Positions 31,606 to 42,215 of a DNA stretch of 64,000 nt are shown here, in pieces (position 1 is the stretch's first letter; every line of letters starts with the position of its first letter). The stretch is taken from NCBI GenBank assembly GCA_963210315.1, contig OY723280.1, forward strand, positions 1,364,001 through 1,428,000, in the 5' to 3' direction. The notes below the pieces were generated by a model. That model was not told where the DNA came from and did no database searches. It saw only the letters and a program-made list of their open reading frames with translations. The stretch is from Rhynchopus euleeides (Eukaryota; Euglenozoa; Diplonemea; Diplonemida; Diplonemidae). A program made the position numbers and the translations under genes.

Positions 31606-34141
31606 CGTACCTGGTGCAGCAGGGGGTGCAGCAGATGCAAGCCCCTGTGCCGATGCAGAATGTGCAGGGCATGCAGGGGCAGGCGATCCAGATGGTGCCC
31701 CAGGGCGGGCAGCATCTTCACCACATGATGATGGTGCCGCAGGGTGCGTACCCACAGGGTGTGCAGCAAGCAGGCGTTCCCCCGCAGCAGTACGGGCACA
31801 CACCTCCGAACACCGCCCTGCAGGCAGCACCTGCTCCTCTTGTCGAAACCATCCGGCACACCGACACCGTTGATGCTGCGGACGACAAGCACCGTGACCC
31901 TAAAGACGTCGAGGAGCCGTTGCTCCCTGGCCTGCCGACCTCTGACAAGCCCAGCTGCTTGCACAACCGCTGGATGCTGATCGTGAAGCGCAAGCGCTTC
32001 TACATCATGGAGTGCATGGTCTGCAAGTCCCTCTGGAAGACCAAGTTGAAGTCGACCCAAAAATGCTCCGAGTTCTTCAACGGGCACTGCCCCCTCGATG
32101 ACAAGTGCCCACACCCGCATGTGTACTCCAGATCTCGTCTCCGGTATGCCTGATGCACATGCCATACTTGTCCCCTTTCAGCACCTGAGCATACCGGGGA
32201 AGAGTTGCCATCTGTTGTTTGTGCGTTGCAATGGACCCCTTCACCTCATTGCACCTCACTCTTGGCAGACAGACCACACCATGTGATAGGGGCTGTTCCT
32301 TTTCTTTTCGTCCGCGTGTGTACCTTACGCAACACACCTACACACCGACACCGACACCGACACAGGCGGGAGTCTGGCGAAGCCCACGAAGAGGGTGAGG
32401 AGGAGGAATGCGAGGAGGCGCTCTTCATGCCCAAGCAGCCTGAGCAGATCACATCACCTCCTGCAAAGCCCCTCCCCGTCGCAGGCACTGCGGTATGGCA
32501 GCAGACTGGGGGGAGGCAGGATACACTCGATGACGGCTTCCAGTCCCCTCACACCGTCACCAACTCCGCCATGTCAACACCATGGTTCAACGATTGTTGG
32601 GAGGCTTGCTTTCCTTCCACTCTCGGCAGCCATCTATCTGCCCTACCTCCAACACCACCCACAGTCCGAACGGCGTGCCACGATTCACCCCCTCCATTGC
32701 ACGTCGTCGACGAACCGCTCCTTGCACTCTGCCCCGCTCACGTCGGCCCAGCTGCTGGTGCAGCTCGAGCAGAGCAGGCGCGTCGTGATGCAGATGACGT
32801 GGTGGACGCAGCTCCTCTCCAGCATGCCCCCGCACATGATGTCGAGCGCCATTGTTGCCACACCCGATTGGCTGGACGCCGTGGCGTCGCGCGAATCAGT
32901 CGTATGCCCAGGGGACGGACGGGGCTGGGGTGCTGCGATACCCCACACCCCTCCCTCCCTCCCTTCTCTTTTTCTGCATCCACACCCACCCCCCATCACA
33001 GCAAGAGACGCAGCGCAGCACACGCTCCAGCCTGCGTCTGATGCGGTGGACCGACTTCAGCGGGTCCCTCCTGATGTCCTCTGGGCGCAGCGAGCCTCCG
33101 GACCTGCTGGGGCTCGACGGGGAGTCGCTGCTGTCGGCGGCATGCCTCACGACCAACCCCGAGGAGCTCTTCTCGCTGCTGCCGCAGGAGCTGGGGCACG
33201 GGTCCTTCGGCACGATCAACTCGGCAACGGTCAAGAACTACGACGCCCTCTCAGAAGTTGTCGACGAGGCCACCAGGGAGTGGGTCACCCGCGAGCGCCC
33301 CTGCGTGGGTGTGCAGATCATCGAGTTGGGGCGTCTGGACGAGGAGCGCACAGCCCGGGTGATGGATGAGTTGGAGTGTTTGATTGGGATGCCGGGACAC
33401 CGTAACCTCCCGCGTGTTGTGGGGACCTTTTCGATGCAGCGGAAGCAGCTGTGGGTTGTTACGGACAGCTGTGTCAACCGTGAGCAGGCCAGCACGCGTG
33501 GCGCCCCGGTGACCCTCGCAGATTTTGTGAAGGAGGCGGGTGGGAAGCTGCCGCTGGACACCATCAAGCGTGTGATGCGCGATGTGGTGAACGGGCTGAA
33601 CCACATGCACAACAACTCGTGGATCCATCTGAACCTGCACACCCGGTCCATCCTGCACGACACCCAGCAGGATATCTACCGCATCTCGTCCTACAAGTCG
33701 GTCCAGTTCTGCCCGAAGCAATCGACGCATTCTCCGCCGCCCCCGACACCCATCTCCCTCATCATGTTTGTGCCGGCAGAGCACCACCCCAAGAAGGGCC
33801 AGCCGGGGTCAGGCTTCTGCAGCCACAAGTCAGACATCTTCGCCCTGGGGATGTGCGGCCGCATCATGGCAGGGGTATGTCAGACCGCGCTGCCATTGGC
33901 CCTGTTGTCGTATTTTTTTTTCGGCACAATCCGCCGTGTGTGGGTCTTGCCCCCCTCACACACCCACACCCCGACACCCACACACCCCACACAGCTGATC
34001 GAATCGGCGAGCCCCGTGCCTGCCGCAGGAAGCCCAGGAGATTGCCCGCTGTATTCTTTCCTCCGCTGCTGCCTGGACCCGTCGCCCTCGACGCGTTACT
34101 CTGCACAGTCCTTGCTGGAGCACCCGCTGCTGGCGCAGTAG
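31338..34141 (+). CDS. PolyQ / CCCH zinc finger / pseudokinase protein (5 exons)
   Basis: Exons are 31338-32143, 32366-32492, 32665-32901, 33002-33874 and 33995-34141. Introns start GTATGC, GTATGG, GTATGC and GTATGT and end CACAG, CACAG, CACAG and ACACAG, and all phases fit to give 729 aa. The N-terminus is Gln/Met/His-rich with a run of about 20 Gln. A CCCH finger (CSEFFNGHC...CPHPH, spacing 7-5-3) ends exon 1. An acidic linker follows, then a kinase fold: glycine loop LGHGSFGTINSA; VAIK replaced by VGVQ; HRDLK replaced by HLNLH; DFG replaced by SYK; KSDIFALG retained. With the Lys, catalytic Asp and metal Asp gone it should not phosphorylate. CCCH plus pseudokinase recalls the layout of deadenylase subunit PAN3, but the PAN3 C-terminal domain is absent. 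The start may be further upstream, or at the later ATG at 31430. Confidence 0.75.
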
Positions 34142-35252
34142 TGGTGCGAGGCAGTGTCGACAATGCCAGGTGTGACGCCCCCGCCACACCTCACATGCTA
34201 ACGTGCGGCGAGCTTCGGGAGTGTTGCCACACACGAAGCCACCCTCACTGGGGGGAATGCAAATGTACCAAGGGCCGACCCTGCTGGGAGCGTGCCCCGT
34301 GTCTGGCCCCACGGCGGCACTGCCTTTGTTGCCATGTCTCTTGTGTGGATGCCAGTCCAGGCCAGGCCAGGGCGGGCTTTCTGTGACCAGTGTCAATGTC
34401 GCAATCAGCAGCCCTCAGAGGCCACTTATCTCTCCTCCATGGTGGACAGCAACACCACGCCCCGCAGCGGGTGTGCGTGAGAAGGGTCCATCGCAGCTGG
34501 TTTTTAATATTGGAACAGGTAGGGGGGGTTGGGGGGGGGGGGGTGCGATCTCCTTGAGGAGGAGGTTTTCCTCCAGCAGCACCAACACGCAACCTGCCCC
34601 CTCTGTCGCCCTCTTTGTTTTGTGGGGGTGTCTGGCCTCGCCCCAAATAGGAATCAAACAGAACGACGTGTCTCCATCGCGCTGTCCCCCGTGTTATTCT
34701 CTTTTTGTCGTATGGAGAGTTTGTGCGACTCATTTCAGTCTTTTTTTTTTCTGAACAAAAAAAAATGGGTACTGGCCACCTCAACGACAGGCTGCCGACA
34801 TAGCGAATTGTATGCCCCCCACCCCCCCCCGCCGCGGCCACCCCCTCACTACCGCCACCCGTCACCCGCCATCCCAGCTCTGAATGATACCATGTGTGGT
34901 GGCAGCCAGCAAAGGCACACCATGCGAAATCCCAATGCTCCACAGTCTCTTGATTGATCTGGTTGAATCGTAGTGACTGACGACATCCTGTTCGGACAGT
35001 TCCCCTTTTGATTGGGCCACGCACTACTACCGAAAATACAATATGCTACACCCATGCTCGATGTGAGTTTGGTGGTTGTCGTGTCGGGTGCACCGAACGC
35101 CAGTTATTTTATGCGATCTCCGCTGAGCGTAACAACTTTCTGTCCCTCTATTATTCCTTCGTACGGCAAAGGGCTACGGCACCCCACAAGGCACAGCAAG
35201 CCATGATGTCCCCGTGCACGGAATAGAAACGATAAATAACCTATGTACCCTG
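34142..35252. other. No gene recognised
   Basis: 3' flank of the pseudokinase gene, then C- and T-rich sequence. No domain or conserved frame seen. Confidence 0.45.
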
Positions 35253-35255
35253 TTG

Positions 35256-35370
35256 GACCCTTCCGCGCTGTGGTGTCAAACTGCGTTACTTTACAGCCAG
35301 TTTTCTTTGTGAGGCACACACAGCTGACCTTTTCTCACTTTTCTGCACTTCTGAGCGAAGGAGTCCCCCC
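35256..35370. repeat. Short inverted-repeat MITE, copy B
   Basis: Diverged member in the same orientation as copy A: TGTCAAACTGCGTTACTTTACAGCCAG and TTCTGCACTTCTGAGCGAAG segments align with 58-88 and 115-132, but the left TIR is degraded (CCTTCCGCGCT). Confidence 0.6.
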
Positions 35371-37795
35371 CCCCATCCCCCCCACCTATACCATCGTAGA
35401 CATGCGAACGTCTTGTCCACCCTGCCTGCGGGAGACGGAGTGTCGTTGTGTGCGTCACTCCTGGTCGTCTTTACGTCAGGGCAGTTGGCCAAACTCATCC
35501 AAAAAAAACATCAATTCAAGGTCGTCCAAAAGCATATCTGGTGCAAGCAAGCGCCAGAAAGGCTGCTCTTATCCCCCCCCCCCCCTCCGGCAAAACAGGT
35601 TCGCCGAAAACCTCATGCCATCACTGGAGCCGGTAGCAAAACACGGCTCCCCCGCCCCCGCCCCCTCCTCCCGTTTGCGCGTCATCCAAATGTGCGCAGC
35701 GTTGTTTACTTACCATAACCCCTCCCCATCCGCGTCTCTTCAGCGAACAGACGGGGATCTCCAATCCGAGGTTATAACGAGACCCTAGGTGATGGGCGAT
35801 TCCAACAATGTACGGTGAAAGTGTGTTGCTGGGGTGGTGGGGGTGATAATGTGGGAGAGCTGAGGTTGCTCCCCGATACGAGGCCCCTTGCACCGGGGGG
35901 GGGTCACAGGCGGGATGTGACAATACGGAAATACCTCTCGGGAGTGGTGTGTCGCAATACAGAGCTCGCTCTTGGCGACCGACACTACGCAAATGATGTT
36001 GGGGAGGTGTGTGTGTCTGTGTTTGACAGTGGAGATTGCTCCGGCTGTTGGAGATCACACCAAGAGCAGGTGTGTTCGACACTACTCAAAAAGGATTCAC
36101 GTGTGTGTGATCAACGGTTTCACGTCCGATTTACCGGAGACGAGAAGCTGGGGTTCCGGAAACCCACCCCCCCGCCCCCTTCCCCACCCCGTAAATTTGA
36201 AGGCCCAGTTGCTGAGGACGCAGCTCCGCACCCATGATAGTTGCTCATTTGTAGGGCCCGTTTTGCAGGCCCGTCTCTGATCTCTTCCCATATTGCTGCT
36301 GCGCGTGTGTGGTGTGCACTCGCTAAATGCAACCTTTTTTAACAACAAGTGCCCCCTCCCGGGAATGCCCTGTCCCTGCGCTGCCGGTGTGCACGCGGCA
36401 CTCCGCGCCTGACTCGCCCTGCTCCACTTGACTATTCGAGTCTAACAGGGGGGAAGGGAGGGAGCTGGGCAGTGGGTGCTGTGCAAACCATACACTGTTG
36501 TCTGAACAACGTGTGTTTTGTGATACGCATGCACGCCCCTGACCTGGTGGTTGCCGTCGATCCCAAATAAAGGGGGTGGAGGGGGGGCGTGTGGGAAAGT
36601 GGGGCCCCCTTATGGGAGGCCCATGTTCACCTTTTTGGGTCATGTCGTTTTCTTTAATCCTTTCGAGGCGAGTGTGTGTGGGAGCAGGGCGAGTGTATTG
36701 TGTTGTTGTTTTGCCTTGTGTGTTGCCGGGGCGTTGCCTTCTTTCACGGTTATTCTCATCAATCTGGGAAAAAGGCGCATTTCTGATTATTATCTTTGAA
36801 AAAGAAAAACAGGTCTATCCGGGGTATTTTCAGCCGCCCAAAACTGGTGCCATGCCTTATGCGCACCCCCAGTGGAAGAAGGGGTGCCAACTTTTGGGAA
36901 TCGTTTAGGGAGTGTACACCCCCTAGGTAAGACTTCCGAAACGGGTCACCCTGCCCCTGCTGGGATCCCGCTGTGCAGAAGGCATCCATCAACCCTACCG
37001 TCGCAAAGGGATATATTTTTTTAGAAGAAAGAGGAGGCTCCTGGAATCACGTTCCAGAAGAAATCGGAGGGGGGGGGGATCGGTGCGCTGCAGCAACATT
37101 CCAAGTGGGGGAGGGAAAGACTTGTGTGTGTGGAGGAGTTTTGCCGTTGCCCCTCCCCCCCCTCCCCCCCCCCCTCACGATCCCTTCCCTCCCCCGCGTT
37201 TTTGAAGTATTTCTTACGTTCTGACACATTCTTTTCGAGGGGTGGGTGGGGTTTGGTTGGAGAGGCGAGTGTTTACTTTCTGATTCAGGAATCGCTCTGA
37301 CGGAGCGGGTGGGGGGGGAGTCGTAGTGGTGGGCTTGCCAGGGTATACAGATAATTTGGCAACGTTCAGAACTGCAGAGGGGCGGGGGGAAGGGTGGCGG
37401 TGGTGGAGCAGCTGCCCAGAGATACCCGAATCCTGTGTGTAGCGCAGCCTTATAAAAACGAAAACCATCACCTGCTTGCAGGGTATGGGGGTGGCACTGG
37501 GGCAGATCAAGCCTTGCTTGAGATTGTCGCCAGATTAAGCGTCGGCGCAAGGCACCAAAACAACCGTTCGTTCAAAATGGATCCTCATTTTTTTTTTCTC
37601 ATTTATTCAGCACATTCCCTTTCTCTCCCTGGACAAGGTAGGTTTCTATTATTTTTTTGCTGTGCCACGGGCGGCACATTGGTGTTGACGGCGCAGGCAG
37701 TTGTGTATTTTGATGCAGCAGCACACCAGCCACATCACCACACAGGGGCCACACAGCAGACGCCTGCCGCTCGGTGTGCACACAACAATGCCTTA
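35371..37795. other. No gene recognised
   Basis: C/G-homopolymer-rich DNA. A diverged copy of the GGAGATCACACCAAGAGCAGG repeat lies at ~36048-36070. No protein-like frame. Confidence 0.4.
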
Positions 37796-37903
37796 GGGGG
37801 CTTTCGTTCAAAAGTGCCGAGAAGCGAGAAAAAAGCGAGCTGCCTCAGAGCACTGGCTAAAGTGACACAGTTTGATACACGGTGACACGGAGCGAGGGCC
37901 CCC
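37796..37903. repeat. Short inverted-repeat MITE, copy C
   Basis: GGGGGCTTTCGTT at the left and AGCGAGGGCCCCC at the right, with interior AAAGTGACACAGTTTGATAC as in copy D. Flanks TTA and AAA do not match, so no target duplication is claimed. Confidence 0.65.
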
Positions 37904-38090
37904 AAATTATTTTTTCCCGTACCTTTCCCGCAACGGTTCCGTTTCTTCTCTCCACCCCCCTCTCCAAGAAAAAAAATCAGGGAAATGAGAACTGCCGACG
38001 CAGCCCCCCCCTCCCCCCCGCTCGTGGCCCGTGTTTTTTCCGGAACTACAAAACAGCACTTTCAACCCCCCCCCCCGCCATCCTTCCATA

Positions 38091-38152
38091 AAGGACAATC
38101 ATTGCAAGAGGGTGTTGGGATAATTGCCTTCCCTTCACTTTCACCCACCCCC
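38091..38152 (+). repeat. Diverged SINE-like copy
   Basis: AAAGGACAATCATTGCAAGA then GGGTGTTGGGATAATTGCC and CCCTTCACTTTC align with the 3' half of the SINE at 4171-4284. The terminal CGACGATCAAA is lost. Confidence 0.4.
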
Positions 38153-38254
38153 CCCTCTCCCCGCTTTCCCTTCCATCGAGCCTCTGCAGTAACCCAAGTT
38201 CTCACAGGTCGGTGTTGTAACAGTTGCCGACACCATTCCCCCCCCCCCCCCCTA

Positions 38255-41200
38255 GGGGTGGGTATACCCCTGTGAGAAAATGGGCATTTTCAGGACACAC
38301 TCTAAACACCTCTCAGCCCCTACCTGACACACGCACCGACCCCAAAGGGTGCCAGAATGATATCCTGGGGCCACCAACACCATTTGTGGGGCCTTATCAT
38401 GGTTGCATAACGGCCGTTTTAAAAAATCCCTTGTATTTTGTGGACTTGCAAAAACGGCCGCTGATTTTCAGCATTTTAAAAAACGGCCGTTTTTTTTACC
38501 TGGGAATTTTGTATGGGGCGTGGGTCAGCAGGCGAGATCCCACCACCAGGAGTGCCTCCCCACTGCAAGGGATACCCTGCAGCAAGCATTGTGAGCGCGC
38601 CTTCAAGTATGATGCGAAGAGTTCAGACTTCGTGGACCACTTTGACGGACCGCGCCATATCAAGAAGAAGAAGAACGCAGCGTTGAAAGTGCAGAGCCAG
38701 GGAAACAGCTGGCGCTGTTGGAGTGCGATACCCTCAGTGGCAGGCTTGCAACTTCGGATCGCCCGGGGTGCGTTGTTCACCGGATCACCGGCTGGCATGG
38801 TGCATGATGCTGTCAAGAAGTGTGTCCCGAGGAGGGGCTGAACATGGTTGCGGCCAATCTAGGCACGTGTGTCGTGGATGACCGTGCAGGCAGAGGTGGG
38901 TGTCGCTCACTGGTATCAGGGCTCTTCCGACAGAGCTTTCCGTTGATCTCGGCGACAGCACCCCGGATGAGAAGGACACCGCCTTCGCTGATTTCTTCCC
39001 GAAGCCACGGGCGATCATCCCGGGCAATATGCAGCACCAGCTGGATGGGTTCACGACCGCACTGGCGCTGAAGGATGTGCTGTGCCACATCTCTGACGCA
39101 GCTGAGAGGGAGAAGCAGGCGAGCAAGACGGCACCACCGGCCGTGCGATCCCGCTTCTCTCACACACTACCTGCACCGCTTGAGTGGATCTGCACCTTGC
39201 ACCACGTCCCCGGGCATTTGTACAATCTTCCGGGCCCGCTGCAGGACAGCGGCCCTGCTACGTGTGCGTCGCTTCTGCGGTTGGCAGAGATGCCCACGAA
39301 ATCGCTGGGCTCGAGTCCCACCTGCAGGCCGCCGTCCGCCTGACGGCACCCCTCGCATCGAGGCTCCAGAAGTACTGCGATGCGCAGCTGGGTGTGCCAA
39401 CGGCGTGCCCCTGTCGACGCAGTGCACACCGACATTGTGAATGTCATCGAGAAAGTGTCTGAGGTGGGGAAGTACGACCCCCCAGTGCCCCTGGCAGGGG
39501 AGCTGGCCTGGGCTGGCGACCGCATGCGCAGAAGGTGGGACGGCACGGAATCAGGGAAGTCCTTCTGGTTTGTGGTACGCCGTCTGTGCCCGAGCGCGTA
39601 CGGCCGCATGAGTCGTAGGGGTGTCAGAACACCGGTGCCACCTCCCCTCTGTTTCGGGGAGGTCACGAGCAGGGCCTGGGTGATCTACGACTAGGCCACC
39701 ACGTTCCGAGGGTGTGCTGGATTTCTGGGACAACCCGGGGGCGAACCGGGCTGCTACACTCCTCTCTGCTCTCGGGTGTCTGCTGCTTGTCGAGCGACAG
39801 GCAGGGCGGAAGCCATTTTTCTTTGTACAGTCGACAGAGAATCGCAGTGCCCAATGTCATGTGTAGGCAACAGGGAGTTGTCAAGTGTGTTTCCTCAGCT
39901 CGGTACGGTACGCAGGAGGCGAATCTCCAAAGGAAAATAGGAGGGGGAAAAAAACGGCCGTTTTTTCGCCAACAAAACATGAAAACGGCCGTTTTTATAT
40001 TTCGGTAGCGGGAACTGAGGTAGTGAATTCTCAGAAAATCCACTCCCTCCATGACGGCCGTTATGACACTATGCCTTATGGGGTGTTTTTTGGGGTTCCG
40101 GAAAATTTGCCCACCGGTGGTTCCTGGTGGTACCGTAGGCCCACCTCTGTTTGCTGGACACGCCCTTTTGCTGGCACAATACGGGGTAGGCGTGGTGAAG
40201 GGGGTGTCGGAAATTGCCCGGACACAAGTTTCGACGATTGTGCCCCTGTCCCACTGATTTTTGCGCGAATTACATGCACGTATAGGCGTGCCTTGGCCTG
40301 TACAGGCCTGGACAGGCACAGATTGCCTGTATGGATTGATATAGATGTGCATATCACAGGTATGGGCCTGTATGGTCTTGTTATCCTGTGTGGAGCCCTG
40401 CTGAAAAATCAGGTGGCTGTGGTATTCACAGCCAGTATATTTCTTCACAGAGCACCCGAAGCTCGTCAATACGCTTGCGCTTCAGGGCGCGCCTGTGCCT
40501 CGCCTGATGGGCAATTCGTCCATCACACCCCTCAACAGAGCCAGGTGTCACAGGAATGACTTGCACCGATTCGGGTGGTTTGCAAAAGCCTCCTCGTCAT
40601 TTGCTTCGAATTCAGCAAATTTGTGCATAGTAACACAGTTCAACTGCTGAGTGTCTGTGCATTCCTGCTGTTGACACAGTGCTGCAGTGTGCGCAGCCAG
40701 GCATTTGCTCCCATGCTGGTAGGCAGGTGTTTGGACTTTGAATTTCGAAAGGGTTTGGAGGCGTGCCTTCAGCCTATCGAAATGATTGCGCCTCAGCTGC
40801 TGATATCTCACCAGGAGCGCCCAGTTCTTTGCGAAGATGAGTTTCAGAAAGTACTGAGTTCAACTGTGACACAGTGGCAGCGGCGCTCAACACAGGCGGC
40901 ATGTCGTCATGGAGAAGAGTGTCGATTGCTATAGAATCTGGCCTGCGGGAGTAGCCTCATTCTACAGTCTGCGCGAGCTGGTTCCCGGGTGATATTTTCT
41001 TGGTAACAGGCTTGTGGGGTGACACTAGCCATGTGAAGGGGTGTGAGTGAGTGTGCAGTGCCTATCCGGGGGGCACCGTAGGAACCACCGATGGGCAATT
41101 TTTTTAAAATGCCAAAATATCAGCACTGAGGTTGATCTGGTGGTGAAATCTCCACCACAAAACACTTTTGGGACGATCTGGGCACATTGGCACCCTTTAC

Positions 41201-41279
41201 ATGGCTTTCTGAGGTACTTTTTGGTGTTCCCGAAAAAAGTTATTTTCTCACGCGTATAGGGGGGGGGTATACCCACCCC
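38255..41279 (+). mobile_element. ~3-kb DNA transposon with GGGGTGGGTATACCCC ends
   Basis: The left end GGGGTGGGTATACCCCTGTG then AGAAAAT (38255) and the right end TTTTCTCACGC...GGTATACCCACCCC (to ~41279) are inverted repeats differing by a short insertion on the right. The word AACGGCCGTTTT recurs near both ends (38407, 38480, 39953, 39983, 40052). A second, inner inverted pair (TTTGCCCACCGGTGGTTCC at ~40107 and its mirror at ~41076) suggests a nested element in the right third. The contained gene (38560-39694) is broken. The outer target duplication is masked by a C run. Confidence 0.6.
38560..39694 (+). pseudogene. Degraded transposase-like gene with BED-like zinc finger
   Basis: Coding-like segments alternate frames. 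The first contains CSKHCERAFKYDAKSSDFVD followed by HFDGPRHIKKKK, a BED/hAT-style finger (CxxxC...H...H). After a frame change comes LSVDLGDSTPDEKDTAFADF and a segment with AALALKDVLCHISDAAERE-like composition, then another frame change near 39280, and a final piece ending VTSRAWVIYD at 39694. I could not find a DDE motif. It is probably the dead transposase of the surrounding element. Confidence 0.4.
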
Positions 41280-41291
41280 CCCCCCCCCCCC

Positions 41292-41378
41292 CCGGAATCG
41301 AACTCTAATTCCCCGTTACCTGCTACAGCCAGGGTAGTCCACTGCACTACCGTGAAAGGCTGATGGGGCAGATATCTC
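41292..41378 (-). rRNA. Fragment of 18S rRNA gene
   Basis: On the minus strand this reads TATCTGCCCCATCAGCCTTT, then CACGGTAGTGCAGTGGACTACC, and on to GGTAACGGGGAATTAGAGTT and CGATTCCGG. These are the conserved eukaryotic 18S segment around helices 11-13 (CTGCCCTATCAGC, GGTAGTGTATTGGACTACC, GGTAACGGGGAATTAGGGTTCGATTCCGG). Identity is high but with changes in stems, so this is a relic, not a working gene. It stops abruptly at a G/C run that is the terminus of the neighbouring transposon. Confidence 0.8.
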
Positions 41379-42215
41379 CTATGGGCTTGCACACACACAC
41401 ACCAGAATGCTGTGCACATACACACACACATCCCCTGTTGGTTAGGTGAGCCTTGCAGTGAGAAGGCTGTTGGTCGGAGAACACCCCATCCCTCCTGTGA
41501 GTAAAAAAAATGTTCAAATCGTCCGACAGGATACCTGCCTGACGACTTCACCCCCCACGCACACTCTCTCCTCTTCCTCGTTGGTTTGGCATTGCGGCGC
41601 CAAAATCAAAGCAGCGCAAAGTGGAAAAAAAATGCTCTTTTTTGTGTGTGCTGCGACCCGAACGAATTTTCAGAAGCCTAGGGCACGGGGAGGTGGATCG
41701 GGAGAGAGAGAAAGAGAAAGAGAGAGGGATAAACGTTGGGTCAAGGGCGGCAGTGGCAGTGGCAACGAGGAACCCTGAAGATGGCTTCTTGACGAGCAAC
41801 TGGCACCCCCCCCTCCCCTCCCCCCACCTCCCCTCCCCCACCCACCACACCCCACATCCCCCACCTCTGCCGGGCTTATTTTTTTTCTTCATTTTTTTTT
41901 CTGCCAGAAAATGAAGTGACACGTCAGGACCTTTTGGGCCCCCACCCACCGGACACCCGACCAAGCCTCGGCGAGAGGGACCCTCTCCCCCCCCCCCCCC
42001 CAAACCCCATTCTTGACGTCGATCCACCCACCCCATTCCCCCATGGTTTGTACAGTATGTGCGCATGCCACGATTCCCCCGCCCCCCCACCCCATTACCT
42101 CTCTCTCCAGGCCCCCTCCCCACCCCCCAGCCCCCCTCTCGGTGCGGGGGGGGGGAGGAGGAGGGGGGGGGGGTGGGGTGGTGTGGGGCGCGTGGGCCAG
42201 CCACCATCCCACCCC
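41379..42215. other. 5' flank of the CCCH/glycosyltransferase-like gene
   Basis: C-rich sequence with (CA)n and (GA)n tracts and one TTCAAATCGTCC motif at ~41513. No supported exon, though an untranslated exon cannot be excluded. Confidence 0.4.

Noticed and set aside
31338..34141. Naming the pseudokinase gene PAN3
   Set aside because: CCCH plus pseudokinase fits, but the C-terminal PAN3 domain and a PAM2 motif were not seen.
40548..40811. 87-codon minus-strand frame as a transposase C-terminus
   Set aside because: Plausible composition, but too short, with no domain and competing plus-strand frame.
41292..41369. tRNA-like A and B boxes (TAGTGCAGTGG, GTTCGATTCC) on the minus strand
   Set aside because: The T-arm and acceptor do not pair, and the whole segment matches 18S rRNA far better.
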